Positions 23,017-29,814 of a stretch of 41,168 nucleotides of DNA are shown piece by piece (the first letter of the stretch is position 1; every line of letters begins with the position of its first letter). Location: assembly GCA_001941075.1 (NCBI GenBank), contig MSHH01000062.1:1-41168 (forward strand). Direction: 5' to 3'. The stretch comes from Oscillospiraceae bacterium Zagget6. Lineage in GTDB: Bacteria > Bacillota > Clostridia > Oscillospirales > Oscillospiraceae. The notes under the pieces were generated by a model. That model did not search any database. It was not told the origin of the DNA and saw nothing but the letters and a program-made list of their open reading frames with translations. The position numbers were made by a program, and so were the translations under genes.

Positions 23017-23784
23017 GTGATCTACCTGACTGGCGACATCCACGGTGGGCTGGACATCACAAAGCTGTCCAACCGGCAGTTCCCAAAGGGGAAAACCCTG
23101 ACCCGCTCGGACTACGTCATCGTTTGCGGGGACTTTGGCCTGCCCTTCGCCCTGACGGACATCGCCCCGGAATCAGAGTTTCTCGCCGACAAATACAAAC
23201 GGGCGGACCGCAAGAATTACCTCCACTGGAGCAAATGGCTGTCCGAACGCCCGTACACCGTCCTCTGGCTGGACGGCAACCACGACAACCACCCCTTCTG
23301 GCAGGGCCAGCCGGTGGAGGAGTGGAACGGCGGTCTGGTCAACGTCCACCCGTTGGCGGAGAACGTCCTCCACCTGAAGCGGGGCGAGTATTACACCATC
23401 GACGGCCACACCTTCTGGGTCATGGGCGGCGCGGCCTCCCACGACCGGGAATACCGGGTGGAAGGACTGGATTGGTGGACGGAAGAAATTCCCAGCGGGG
23501 AGGAAATGGCCCACGGCCTGGACACCCTCGCCTCCCACGGCAACCGGGTGGATTACGTTTTGACCCACACCCTGCCCCAGTCGCTGCTGGCCCCGGTCAG
23601 CGGTAAAACCTACATGCCGGACCCGACCTGTGCCTATCTGGACCAGGTTTACGCCGCCACAGCGTTCCGCTATTGGTATTGTGGACACCTGCACATGGAC
23701 GTCAACCACCCGGGCTATCGCGTTCGCGTCCTCTATGACGATGTGATCCCCCTGGAGGCGGACGCCGCCGAGTCCGGGGGATGA
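23017..23784 (+). CDS. Calcineurin-like metallophosphoesterase
   Basis: The 255-residue protein has the complete set of metal motifs: G-D-I-H-G near residue 6, G-D-F-G near 36, G-N-H-D-N near 88, and C-terminal T-H-T-L-P and G-H-L-H. The start is GTG at 23017 with AAAGGAGG upstream. Family members cleave phosphoesters in proteins, nucleotides or nucleic acids; the substrate is not evident. It stands alone after tsaD and may be co-transcribed. Confidence 0.87.
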   Translation: MIYLTGDIHGGLDITKLSNRQFPKGKTLTRSDYVIVCGDFGLPFALTDIAPESEFLADKYKRADRKNYLHWSKWLSERPYTVLWLDGNHDNHPFWQGQPVEEWNGGLVNVHPLAENVLHLKRGEYYTIDGHTFWVMGGAASHDREYRVEGLDWWTEEIPSGEEMAHGLDTLASHGNRVDYVLTHTLPQSLLAPVSGKTYMPDPTCAYLDQVYAATAFRYWYCGHLHMDVNHPGYRVRVLYDDVIPLEADAAESGG

Positions 23785-23826
23785 GGCCCATCACAGCCGT
23801 CAAAGATGAAAAAACGATGAAATTTC

Positions 23827-23854
23827 TTGCAATTCCCCCCTGTTCCGATATAAT
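23827..23854 (+). promoter_or_regulatory. Sigma-A promoter
   Basis: TTGCAA (23827-23832), 16 bases, TATAAT (23849-23854), 42 bases before the ATG of the small membrane protein. Confidence 0.75.
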
Positions 23855-23896
23855 AATCACTGTAACAACGGTTTTATCCCACAAGGAGGGTTTACA

Positions 23897-24151
23897 ATGA
23901 ACTCGCTTCGCGTTTGGTTTCCCCTTTCCAACACCGTCCACTATAAGGACACGGTCAGTTTGGTCATCAGCATCGTTCTTTATCTGATTGTCTGGGTGGT
24001 CGCCCGGTTCCTGCTGGGGGCCGCCGCCTCGCTGCTGAGCATTTTGCCCTTGATTTGGACATTGTACCGTCTGCTGTTGCTGGTGGTGCGGGTGTACTGC
24101 ATTGTGGGCATCGTCTTTGCCGTCCTCAACTATCTGGGGAAATCCTATTGA
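23897..24151 (+). CDS. Small hydrophobic membrane protein
   Basis: The 84-residue protein has two long hydrophobic segments (about residues 20-55 and 58-80) and a short polar N-terminus. AAGGAGG lies eight bases before the ATG, behind a good promoter, so expression is likely. I do not recognise a family. The next gene, 43 bases on, is a GlsB/YeaQ-type stress membrane protein, so a shared envelope or stress role is possible but is inference. Confidence 0.65.
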   Translation: MNSLRVWFPLSNTVHYKDTVSLVISIVLYLIVWVVARFLLGAAASLLSILPLIWTLYRLLLLVVRVYCIVGIVFAVLNYLGKSY

Positions 24152-24194
24152 GGCGGCGTTCCCACGCTTTTCCCGTTGAAGGAGGTTGATTCCT

Positions 24195-24446
24195 ATGTTG
24201 TCTCTCATTTCTCTCATTTGGATGCTGATTTGCGGCGCAGCCATCGGCTGGATCGCCGGGATGATTATGAACCAGCCCGGCTCCATGCTGCGCAACATCG
24301 TGGTTGGCGTTCTCGGCTCCGTCCTGGGGAACTTTCTCTTTTCCCTCATCGGCTTCTACGCCACCGGCTGGATCGCCAGCCTCATCGTCTCACTCATCGG
24401 GTCGTGCGTGCTGCTGATGCTGGTGAACTGGCTGGCCCGCCGGTAA
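24195..24446 (+). CDS. GlsB/YeaQ/YmgE family small membrane protein
   Basis: The 83-residue protein has three hydrophobic helices rich in Gly. G-W-I-A-G near residue 18 and G-x-x-G-S-V-L-G-N-F-L-F near residue 40 are typical of the transglycosylase-associated/GlsB family of stress-induced membrane proteins. AAGGAGGT precedes the ATG at 24195; an in-frame TTG at 24186 overlaps that site and is unlikely. It is probably transcribed from the promoter at 23827. Confidence 0.8.
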   Translation: MLSLISLIWMLICGAAIGWIAGMIMNQPGSMLRNIVVGVLGSVLGNFLFSLIGFYATGWIASLIVSLIGSCVLLMLVNWLARR

Positions 24447-24508
24447 AAGCGCAAGCTGGCGCTCGCAGGTGTACTTATCATTTTCATTTTTTACCATTCT
24501 TCTTTGCA

Positions 24509-24572
24509 GGGACCTCCTATGCCTGGGTGTAGCTGCCAGACCGCTGCCATCCAAACGCAGGAGGCCCTTTTT
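24509..24572 (+). other. Possible structured RNA or large-loop terminator
   Basis: GGGACCTCCT (24509-24518) pairs with AGGAGGCCC (24559-24567), followed by TTTTT. The 40-base interior can form CTGG/CCAG and looks non-random. It may simply end the two small membrane-protein genes, or be a small RNA with its own terminator. No promoter is clear. Confidence 0.35.
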
Positions 24573-24588
24573 GCCGTTTAAGACAGCG

Positions 24589-24624
24589 CAAAAATTGCCC
24601 CCTGTTCCCAGTGGAAACAGGGGG
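24589..24624 (-). terminator. Terminator of ridA
   Basis: On the minus strand CCCCCTGTTT pairs with AACAGGGGG around CCACTGGG, followed by CAATTTTTG. It lies 15 bases after the ridA stop. Confidence 0.8.
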
Positions 24625-24638
24625 TTCGTGGTTCAATC

Positions 24639-25016
24639 TTATTTGCTGGCGATCAGCTCCATCTCCATCTTTGCCCCGGCGGGGAGCTTTGCCACCTGCA
24701 CACAGGAGCGGGCGGGCGGGTTCTCCGGGAACTTGGTGGCGTAAATGGCGTTCATGGCGGCGAAATCGGCCAGGTCGGTGAGGAAAACGGTGGTTTTGAC
24801 CACGTTGGCGAAGGTCATATCGGCGGCGGCCAGCACTGCCTCCAGGTTGGCGAGGACCTGAGTGGCCTGGGCCTCGATGGTGTCCCCAGCCAGCTTGCCG
24901 GTCTCCGGGACCAGCGGCACCTGGCCGGAGGTGAACAGGGTGTCTCCCACCAGAATGGCGTGGGAATAAGGCCCCAGAGCGGCGGGGGCGTTGGGCGCGG
25001 AAATCACTTTGGACAT
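24639..25016 (-). CDS. ridA: RidA family 2-iminobutanoate/2-iminopropanoate deaminase
   Basis: This 125-residue Rid/YjgF/YER057c/UK114 protein carries G-P-Y-S-H-A, F-T-S-G-Q-V-P, V-V-K-T-T-V-F-L and P-A-R-S-C-V-x-V-A-x-L-P. Arg103 and Glu118 are the usual substrate-binding pair. The trimeric enzyme hydrolyses reactive enamine/imine intermediates released by PLP dehydratases. AAAAGGAG precedes the ATG. Its leader contains a strong GC hairpin (25036-25056) directly before the ribosome site. It is divergent from ruvC. Confidence 0.92.
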   Translation of the reverse strand: MSKVISAPNAPAALGPYSHAILVGDTLFTSGQVPLVPETGKLAGDTIEAQATQVLANLEAVLAAADMTFANVVKTTVFLTDLADFAAMNAIYATKFPENPPARSCVQVAKLPAGAKMEMELIASK

Positions 25017-25035
25017 ATTGCAGACTCCTTTTTGC

Positions 25036-25056
25036 GGGGGACCGGGCCGGTCCCCC
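25036..25056 (-). promoter_or_regulatory. 10-bp GC palindrome in the ridA leader
   Basis: GGGGGACCGG and its exact complement flank one central base. It lies between the predicted transcription start (about 25062) and the AAAAGGAG of ridA, so the ridA mRNA would begin with a very stable hairpin. It may protect the 5' end or gate ribosome access. Confidence 0.6.
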
Positions 25057-25068
25057 GATGATGTCTCT

Positions 25069-25097
25069 ACTATACCACACTTTTTTCATTCCGTAAA
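25069..25097 (-). promoter_or_regulatory. ridA promoter
   Basis: On the minus strand: TTTACG (25097-25092), 17 bases, TATAGT (25074-25069) with an extended TG-N before the -10. Confidence 0.7.
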
Positions 25098-25124
25098 CTT
25101 TTCTTTGCTATCTCCGGGGATGTG

Positions 25125-25133
25125 TGTTATACT
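25125..25133 (+). promoter_or_regulatory. ruvCAB promoter (extended -10)
   Basis: TGTTATACT (TG-N-TATACT) lies 29 bases before the ruvC ATG; TTTGCT about 18 bases upstream is a weak -35. I see no LexA/SOS-box palindrome (GAAC-N4-GTTC) here. Confidence 0.65.
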
Positions 25134-25162
25134 AGAACATAGATTTGATAAGGAGGCGCGGT

Positions 25163-25684
25163 ATGGTCATTCTTGGCATCGACCCCGGCGTGGCCACCGT
25201 GGGCTTCGGCGTCATCGACGCGGAACGGGGCCGCAACCGACTCATTCAATACGGCACCATCACCACCCCGGCGGGTCAGCCCCTTTCGGTACGGCTGACC
25301 CAAATTTATGCGGATATGAACGAGCTGATCTCAACCTTCCACCCGGCGGAGATGGCGGTGGAGGAGCTGTTCTTCAACACCAATCTGACCACCGGCATCT
25401 CCGTGGCCCACGGGCGGGGCGTCATTCTGCTGGCGGGGGAGCAGGCGGGTATCCCCATCTACGAGTACACCCCCATGCAGGTGAAACAGTCCGTGGTTGG
25501 CTATGGCAAGGCGGAGAAAAAGCAGGTCATGCTGATGACCCAGCGGCTGCTCCACATGGACAAGATACCCCGCCCCGACGACGCGGCGGACGCGCTGGCC
25601 CTGGCCATCTGCCACAGCCGGGCGGCTACCAGCCTCATCAACGCAGACCGCGCCTTTGACGCGAAAAAGTACGACACCCGATAA
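25163..25684 (+). CDS. ruvC: Crossover junction endodeoxyribonuclease RuvC
   Basis: The 173-residue Holliday-junction resolvase starts V-I-L-G-I-D-P-G with Asp7 of the active site. The second acidic residues lie in E-E-L-F-F and the last in D-D-A-A-D-A-L-A, matching the D-E-D-D RNase-H-like set. It cuts junctions moved by RuvAB, encoded directly downstream. The in-frame TTG at 25145 overlaps the AAGGAGG site, so ATG 25163 is the start. Confidence 0.95.
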   Translation: MVILGIDPGVATVGFGVIDAERGRNRLIQYGTITTPAGQPLSVRLTQIYADMNELISTFHPAEMAVEELFFNTNLTTGISVAHGRGVILLAGEQAGIPIYEYTPMQVKQSVVGYGKAEKKQVMLMTQRLLHMDKIPRPDDAADALALAICHSRAATSLINADRAFDAKKYDTR

Positions 25685-25715
25685 CCTTCGCACCCACATT
25701 GAGGGAGGCAGCGTT

Positions 25716-26324
25716 ATGTTTTACTATCTTTCCGGCACTGTGGCCCACATCGCCCCCTTTTTGGCGGTCATCGACTGCGGCGGGGTGGGCTACGCCTGCA
25801 AAACCACCAACTACACCCTGGGGACCATCCAGAAGGGCGAACAGGCCAAGCTGTTCACCTATCTATCGGTAAAGGAGGATGCGGTAGACCTGTATGGGTT
25901 CTCCACCCAGGAGGAGCTGAACCTGTTTCAGCTGCTGATTTCCGTCTCCGGCGTGGGACCGAAGGCGGCGCTCTCCATCCTCTCCTCCTCCACCCCCTCC
26001 AATCTGGCGCTGAGCATCATCACCGGCGACGTGAAAACCCTGACTGCCGCCCAAGGCGTAGGCAAAAAAATCGCCCAGCGCATTGTGCTGGAGCTGAAGG
26101 ACAAGCTGGCAAAGGAGCAGGGCGTTTCCTTCGAGAACACCTCTCCCCTGCCCAGCGCTTCCGGGACGGTCATCCCGGAGGACAAAGCGGGAGAGGCCGG
26201 GGCTGCCCTGGCCGTGCTGGGCTACAGCCAGAGCGAGATCAACAAGGCGTTGAAGGGCATCGACATGGCCTCCCTGACCCTGGAGGAGGTCATCAAGCAG
26301 GCACTGGCGCGCATGATGCAGTAA
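25716..26324 (+). CDS. ruvA: Holliday junction branch migration protein RuvA
   Basis: The 202-residue protein has an N-terminal OB domain (Y-Y-L-S-G-T-V onward), two helix-hairpin-helix motifs (V-S-G-V-G-P-K-A-A and A-Q-G-V-G-K-K-I-A) and a C-terminal RuvB-binding domain after a flexible linker. The tetramer holds the junction while RuvB pumps DNA. GAGGGAGG precedes the ATG at 25716; the frame opens at 25656 inside ruvC. Second gene of ruvCAB. Confidence 0.95.
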   Translation: MFYYLSGTVAHIAPFLAVIDCGGVGYACKTTNYTLGTIQKGEQAKLFTYLSVKEDAVDLYGFSTQEELNLFQLLISVSGVGPKAALSILSSSTPSNLALSIITGDVKTLTAAQGVGKKIAQRIVLELKDKLAKEQGVSFENTSPLPSASGTVIPEDKAGEAGAALAVLGYSQSEINKALKGIDMASLTLEEVIKQALARMMQ

Positions 26325-26337
26325 AGGCGGTGACAGC

Positions 26338-27402
26338 ATGGCCATCAACAACGAAATGGAGCGCAATTTCGACGAAACCGAGGGATACGGCCAGCCGCTG
26401 GTGACCTCCTCCTTTACCAGCGGGGACGAGAGCGAATACTCCCTGCGGCCCAAAACCCTTTCGGAATACATCGGCCAGCAGAAGGCCAAGGAAAATCTGG
26501 ACGTGTTCATTCAGGCGGCGAAGCTGCGGGGGGAGCCGCTGGACCACGTGCTGCTCTACGGCCCGCCGGGTCTGGGCAAAACCACCCTGGCCGGTATCAT
26601 CGCCAACGAGATGGGGGTCAACATCCGCATCACCTCCGGCCCCGCCATGGAAAAGCCGGGGGACCTGGTGGCGCTGCTGACCAACCTGGCGGAGAACGAC
26701 ATCCTCTTTGTGGACGAGATTCACCGGATGAACCGGACCATCGAGGAGATCCTCTACCCCGCCATGGAGGACTACGCCGTGGACATCATCATCGGCAAAG
26801 GTCCCAGCGCCAACTCCATCCGGCTGACCCTGCCCCGGTTCACCCTCATCGGGGCCACCACCCGTGCCGGTTCCCTGTCCGCCCCTCTGCGGGACCGCTT
26901 TGGCGTCAACCTGCGGCTGGAGCTGTACTCCCCAGAGGAGCTGTGCTTCATCGTCAAGCGTTCCGCCGGTATCCTGGACGTTCCCATCGAGGAGAGCGGC
27001 GCCATGGAGATTGCCCGGCGCAGCCGGGGGACCCCGCGCATCGCCAACCGGATGCTCCGGCGGGTGCGGGACTTCGCCCAGGTGCGGGCAGGCGGCGTCA
27101 TCACCCAAAAGGTGGCCAGCGAAGCGCTGACCGCCCTGGAGGTGGACGACCTGGGCCTGGACAACATCGACCGGCGGATGCTGCGGGCCATCATCGAGTT
27201 CTACAACGGCGGCCCTGTGGGACTGGACACCCTCGCCGCCACCATCAACGAGGACACCGTCACCCTGGAGGATATGTACGAGCCGTATCTGTTGCAGCAG
27301 GGCTTCCTGACCCGCACCCCAAGGGGCCGCTGCGTGACCCAGCGGGCCTATGACCACCTGCACATTCCCTTTGAGGGGCAGCCTCAGCAAAGTCTGTATT
27401 AA
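26338..27402 (+). CDS. ruvB: Holliday junction branch migration ATPase RuvB
   Basis: The 354-residue AAA+ motor has Walker [10 protein letters not shown], Walker B D-E-I-H, sensor G-A-T-T-R and arginine finger region L-R-D-R-F-G, then the winged-helix DNA-binding C-terminus ending P-R-G-R. Length is normal. Thirteen bases after ruvA. A long stem-loop array follows its stop. Confidence 0.96.
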   Translation: MAINNEMERNFDETEGYGQPLVTSSFTSGDESEYSLRPKTLSEYIGQQKAKENLDVFIQAAKLRGEPLDHVLLYGPPGLGKTTLAGIIANEMGVNIRITSGPAMEKPGDLVALLTNLAENDILFVDEIHRMNRTIEEILYPAMEDYAVDIIIGKGPSANSIRLTLPRFTLIGATTRAGSLSAPLRDRFGVNLRLELYSPEELCFIVKRSAGILDVPIEESGAMEIARRSRGTPRIANRMLRRVRDFAQVRAGGVITQKVASEALTALEVDDLGLDNIDRRMLRAIIEFYNGGPVGLDTLAATINEDTVTLEDMYEPYLLQQGFLTRTPRGRCVTQRAYDHLHIPFEGQPQQSLY

Positions 27403-27410
27403 TGCGTTCG

Positions 27411-27536
27411 GAACAAAGCCATAAGCATAGAAAGGCACGGCCTTTCATGCCTTTCGGCTTTGTTCAGTGCAAGGTTTTTACGCCGATAAGCGAAAAACCT
27501 TGCACCCTCCGTTAGCACAGCAAGCTGTGCCAACGG
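27411..27536. repeat. Three consecutive stem-loops after ruvB
   Basis: H1: GAACAAAGCC (27411-27420) pairs with 27456-27465, enclosing a second stem GAAAGGCA/TGCCTTTC (27430-27437/27448-27455). H2: a perfect 13-bp stem, 27467-27479 with 27493-27505. H3: 12 bp with one mismatch, 27509-27520 with 27525-27536. They are nearly back to back. H1 may serve as the ruvCAB terminator, but it lacks a clean T tail. Confidence 0.75.
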
Positions 27537-27549
27537 AAATACGCATTGT

Positions 27550-27658
27550 AACAACGGCTGCATTTCAAGAAACCAGCGTTAAACTGCTGGTTTCTTGAAA
27601 TCGCACGGCCTTTGCCGTGCGAATAAACCGCATAGCGGTTTATTTAACAGTCGTTGTT
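27550..27658. repeat. Cloverleaf-like palindromic element
   Basis: An outer stem (27550-27560 with 27648-27658, one mismatch) encloses three perfect hairpins with almost no spacing: 16 bp (27562-27577/27586-27601), 8 bp (27602-27609/27614-27621) and 10 bp (27622-27631/27635-27644). The element contains no convincing ORF. The 11-mer GCACGGCCTTT of the second hairpin also occurs in H1 at 27435, so alternative pairing is possible. Confidence 0.75.
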
Positions 27659-27660
27659 TT

Positions 27661-27746
27661 AAGCGTTTTCTCCCGACATTTGTCCGTTTTCGGCGAAATT
27701 CTGTACATCACTTGTAATTTTTCCGTATTATTTCGAGAAAACGCTT
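27661..27746. promoter_or_regulatory. 12-bp inverted repeat ending in the sigma-gene promoter
   Basis: AAGCGTTTTCTC (27661-27672) and its exact complement (27735-27746) are 62 bases apart. The right arm overlaps the first two bases of the -35 TTGACA. This could be a looping operator or a long stem. Confidence 0.55.
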
Positions 27747-27772
27747 GACAGGCGCAGGAAAAATGTTATACT
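27745..27772 (+). promoter_or_regulatory. Strong sigma-A promoter of the SigH-like gene
   Basis: TTGACA (27745-27750), 16 bases, TATACT (27767-27772) with an extended TG-N. The predicted start (about 27779) is only a few bases before the first ATG at 27782. Confidence 0.85.
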
Positions 27773-27781
27773 TACTAACGA

Positions 27782-28372
27782 ATGGATCGAAACATGAATG
27801 ATTCTACCTTGACAGATGAAACCCTCTGCCGCCGCGCCGCCCAGGGTGACCAGTCAGCGGAAGAGGCCCTGGCCTTGCGCTATACCCGCCTGGTGCGCGC
27901 CTGCGCCCGTCCCCTGTTCCTGATGGGAGGCGATGGCGAGGACCTGACCCAGGAGGGGATGGTCGGCCTGCTCTCCGCCATTCGGAGCTATGCCCCGGAG
28001 CGGGGCGTCAGTTTCCGTGCCTATGCGGAAACCTGTGTCAAAAACAGAATGATTTCTGCCGTTCGGTCCGCTTCAGGAAAACATCATACCCCGTTGAACG
28101 ATTCTATTCCGATCGAGACTCCCCTTTTTGACGAAAATTGCCACTGCACAGCCGCGCTCTCCGCAACCGACCCGGAGGAGATCCTCATCACCCGAGAAAG
28201 CGTTCAGGAGCGGCTGGGGTCTTTGTTCAGCAAACTGTCGGATTTTGAGGCGGAGATACTCAAGCTGTACCTTTCCGGCCTTTCTTATTCGGAGATCGCA
28301 GACCAGGCCAATCGTCCTGTCAAGTCCGTAGACAACGCCATACAGCGTATCCGGCGCAAGCTGGACGCTTAA
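27782..28372 (+). CDS. SigH-like RNA polymerase sigma factor
   Basis: The 196-residue sigma-70-family protein has region 2 with D-L-T-Q-E-G-M-V-G-L and S-F-R-A-Y-A-E-T-C-V-K-N-R-M, then H-T-P-L-N-D-S-I, and region 4 with L-S-Y-S-E-I-A and R-P-V-K-S-V-D-N-A-I-Q-R. The order and wording resemble SigH/Spo0H, which launches sporulation in Bacillus; dpaAB nearby also marks a spore former. No Shine-Dalgarno precedes ATG 27782 or the in-frame ATG 27794, and the promoter leaves almost no leader. Naming it sigH is likely but unproven, since other small sigma factors share these motifs. Confidence 0.78.
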   Translation: MDRNMNDSTLTDETLCRRAAQGDQSAEEALALRYTRLVRACARPLFLMGGDGEDLTQEGMVGLLSAIRSYAPERGVSFRAYAETCVKNRMISAVRSASGKHHTPLNDSIPIETPLFDENCHCTAALSATDPEEILITRESVQERLGSLFSKLSDFEAEILKLYLSGLSYSEIADQANRPVKSVDNAIQRIRRKLDA

Positions 28373-28478
28373 AAGGCGGTCAGGCGGAGGTGTTTCCTTT
28401 CCCAGCGGCGCTCCCAGCACAAGCTGAACGCAAAATATACGCCCACAGTGGCAACTAATCAAAAGAGAGGGTAAAAAA

Positions 28479-28772
28479 ATGTTCGAAGATAAGACCTTGG
28501 TTTGCAAAGAGTGCGGCAACGAGTTCGTGTTCACCGCCGGTGAGCAGGAGTTCTACGCCGAGCACGGCTTCCAGAACGAGCCGCAGCGCTGCAAGAGCTG
28601 CCGCGACGCCCGTAAAGCCAACCTGAACGGTGGCGCTCCCCGCGCCCAGCGCCAGTTCTTTACCGCTGTCTGCGCTCGCTGCGGCGGCGAGGCCCGTGTG
28701 CCGTTTGAGCCTCAGAGTGACCGTCCCGTCTATTGCAGCAGCTGCTTCGCCGAGATCCGTGCGGGCCGCTAA
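28479..28772 (+). CDS. Double zinc-ribbon protein
   Basis: The 97-residue protein has two Cys4 sites: C-K-E-C with C-K-S-C in the N-terminal half (probable zinc-ribbon, zf-trcl type, with F-T-A-G-E-Q-E-F-Y), and C-A-R-C with C-S-S-C in the second half. It is basic in the linker. Role unknown; binding of nucleic acid or protein is plausible. AAGAGAGGG precedes the ATG, and a strong terminator follows, so it is a single-gene unit. I see nothing recognisable in the 106 bases before it. Confidence 0.8.
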   Translation: MFEDKTLVCKECGNEFVFTAGEQEFYAEHGFQNEPQRCKSCRDARKANLNGGAPRAQRQFFTAVCARCGGEARVPFEPQSDRPVYCSSCFAEIRAGR

Positions 28773-28789
28773 TTGAATCATTTGTATCT

Positions 28790-28829
28790 GGCAGGGAGCG
28801 CTGTGTTTGCGGCGCTCCCTGCCTGTTTT
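28790..28829 (+). terminator. Rho-independent terminator
   Basis: A perfect 12-bp stem, GGCAGGGAGCGC (28790-28801) with 28812-28823, followed by TGTTTT, after the zinc-ribbon gene. Confidence 0.9.
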
Positions 28830-28849
28830 CCCCGTGAAAGGAGCGGTAC

Positions 28850-29722
28850 ATGAGCAACAAGCCTCTCATGGAGCGGTACAAACCCTCCAAAAAGTTTTTT
28901 CAACGGCATATCGAACAAATCATGCTGATTTTGGCGGTGTTGCTCGCAACGCTTCCCCACCTGCTCATCGTCTGGGACTGCCAGACCAGGCTGACGACCA
29001 TCAGCGCCGACTCCCTCTATTCCCTTTTTTCCACCAGCGCCTCTGTCGTGGCCGGTCTGTACGGCATTACGCTGACCGGCTATATCTTTTTCCTGGAACA
29101 CATTCAGCGCGACAACCGGGAGGACGAGACCCTTTCCGACCCCATCGAGCTGTTGAAACGAGATTACAACCGGCTGGCGATTTTCATCACGGTGCTGGCC
29201 TTTCTCTCCCTGATGGCCAACGGTTTTCAGCTGCTTTACGGCACGGAGAACACCCTGCTCCCGGAGGGGGTCCACCGGTTCCTCATGGATGAGACCCTTT
29301 GGCTGACATCGGCGACCATTTTCTGTATCATGTGCTTCATCCTGCTGGTAGTCGCGCCGGACAAGATCCAGCGCATCAGCGAACGGTACAAGAAACGCAT
29401 CGACGGCTCCGGCGGAGCAGACGGCGACCTGGAGCAGTTTTTGCAGGATTACGGGGAAATCGAGGAGATTTTGCGGAAGCTGGCCGGGAAAATCGGCAGC
29501 AGCATCCGCCTGAAAGACGCAGTCAACCCCACCGCCCTGCTCAAGGGCATGGACCTGATGGAGGACGCCATCTGGGAGGAACTGAACCTGGTGCGCAGCT
29601 ACCACAGCTACGTTCTCCACTCCTCCGACCAACGGGCTTCCCAGGAAATGTGCGACTTCACCGCCTCGCTGAAAGCGTCCCTGCAAAAAATGCTGGACGA
29701 CGGCGGGAAACAGCAGAAATAG
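28850..29722 (+). CDS. Membrane protein of unknown function
   Basis: The 290-residue protein has a basic N-terminus, then about four membrane helices (near residues 23-43, 60-85, 105-127 and 148-168). A C-terminal cytoplasmic half of about 120 residues is helical and charged, with coiled-coil-like D-Y-G-E-I-E-E-I-L and D-L-M-E-D-A-I-W-E-E. No catalytic motif is visible. GAAAGGAG precedes the ATG at 28850, and a bidirectional terminator follows. Family not recognised; it stands alone between two terminators. Confidence 0.65.
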   Translation: MSNKPLMERYKPSKKFFQRHIEQIMLILAVLLATLPHLLIVWDCQTRLTTISADSLYSLFSTSASVVAGLYGITLTGYIFFLEHIQRDNREDETLSDPIELLKRDYNRLAIFITVLAFLSLMANGFQLLYGTENTLLPEGVHRFLMDETLWLTSATIFCIMCFILLVVAPDKIQRISERYKKRIDGSGGADGDLEQFLQDYGEIEEILRKLAGKIGSSIRLKDAVNPTALLKGMDLMEDAIWEELNLVRSYHSYVLHSSDQRASQEMCDFTASLKASLQKMLDDGGKQQK

Positions 29723-29730
29723 CAAAAACA

Positions 29731-29770
29731 AATGAGCCTGGACAGAGAAACGTCTCCGTTCAGGCTCATT
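29731..29770. terminator. Bidirectional terminator
   Basis: AATGAGCCTG (29731-29740) pairs with 29761-29770, with an inner AGAGA/TCTC stem. It serves the convergent membrane-protein gene (+) and ABC permease (-). Confidence 0.7.
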
Positions 29771-29814
29771 CGTTTGGACATTTATCTTCATTCCTCTCGG
29801 AACGCAGAAGCGAT

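Noticed and set aside
24509-24572. SRP (4.5S) RNA gene
   Set aside because: The invariant core loop of SRP RNA is absent; only a short stretch resembles its 3' part.
25120-25160. LexA/SOS box in front of ruvC
   Set aside because: No GAAC-N4-GTTC-type palindrome is present at the promoter.
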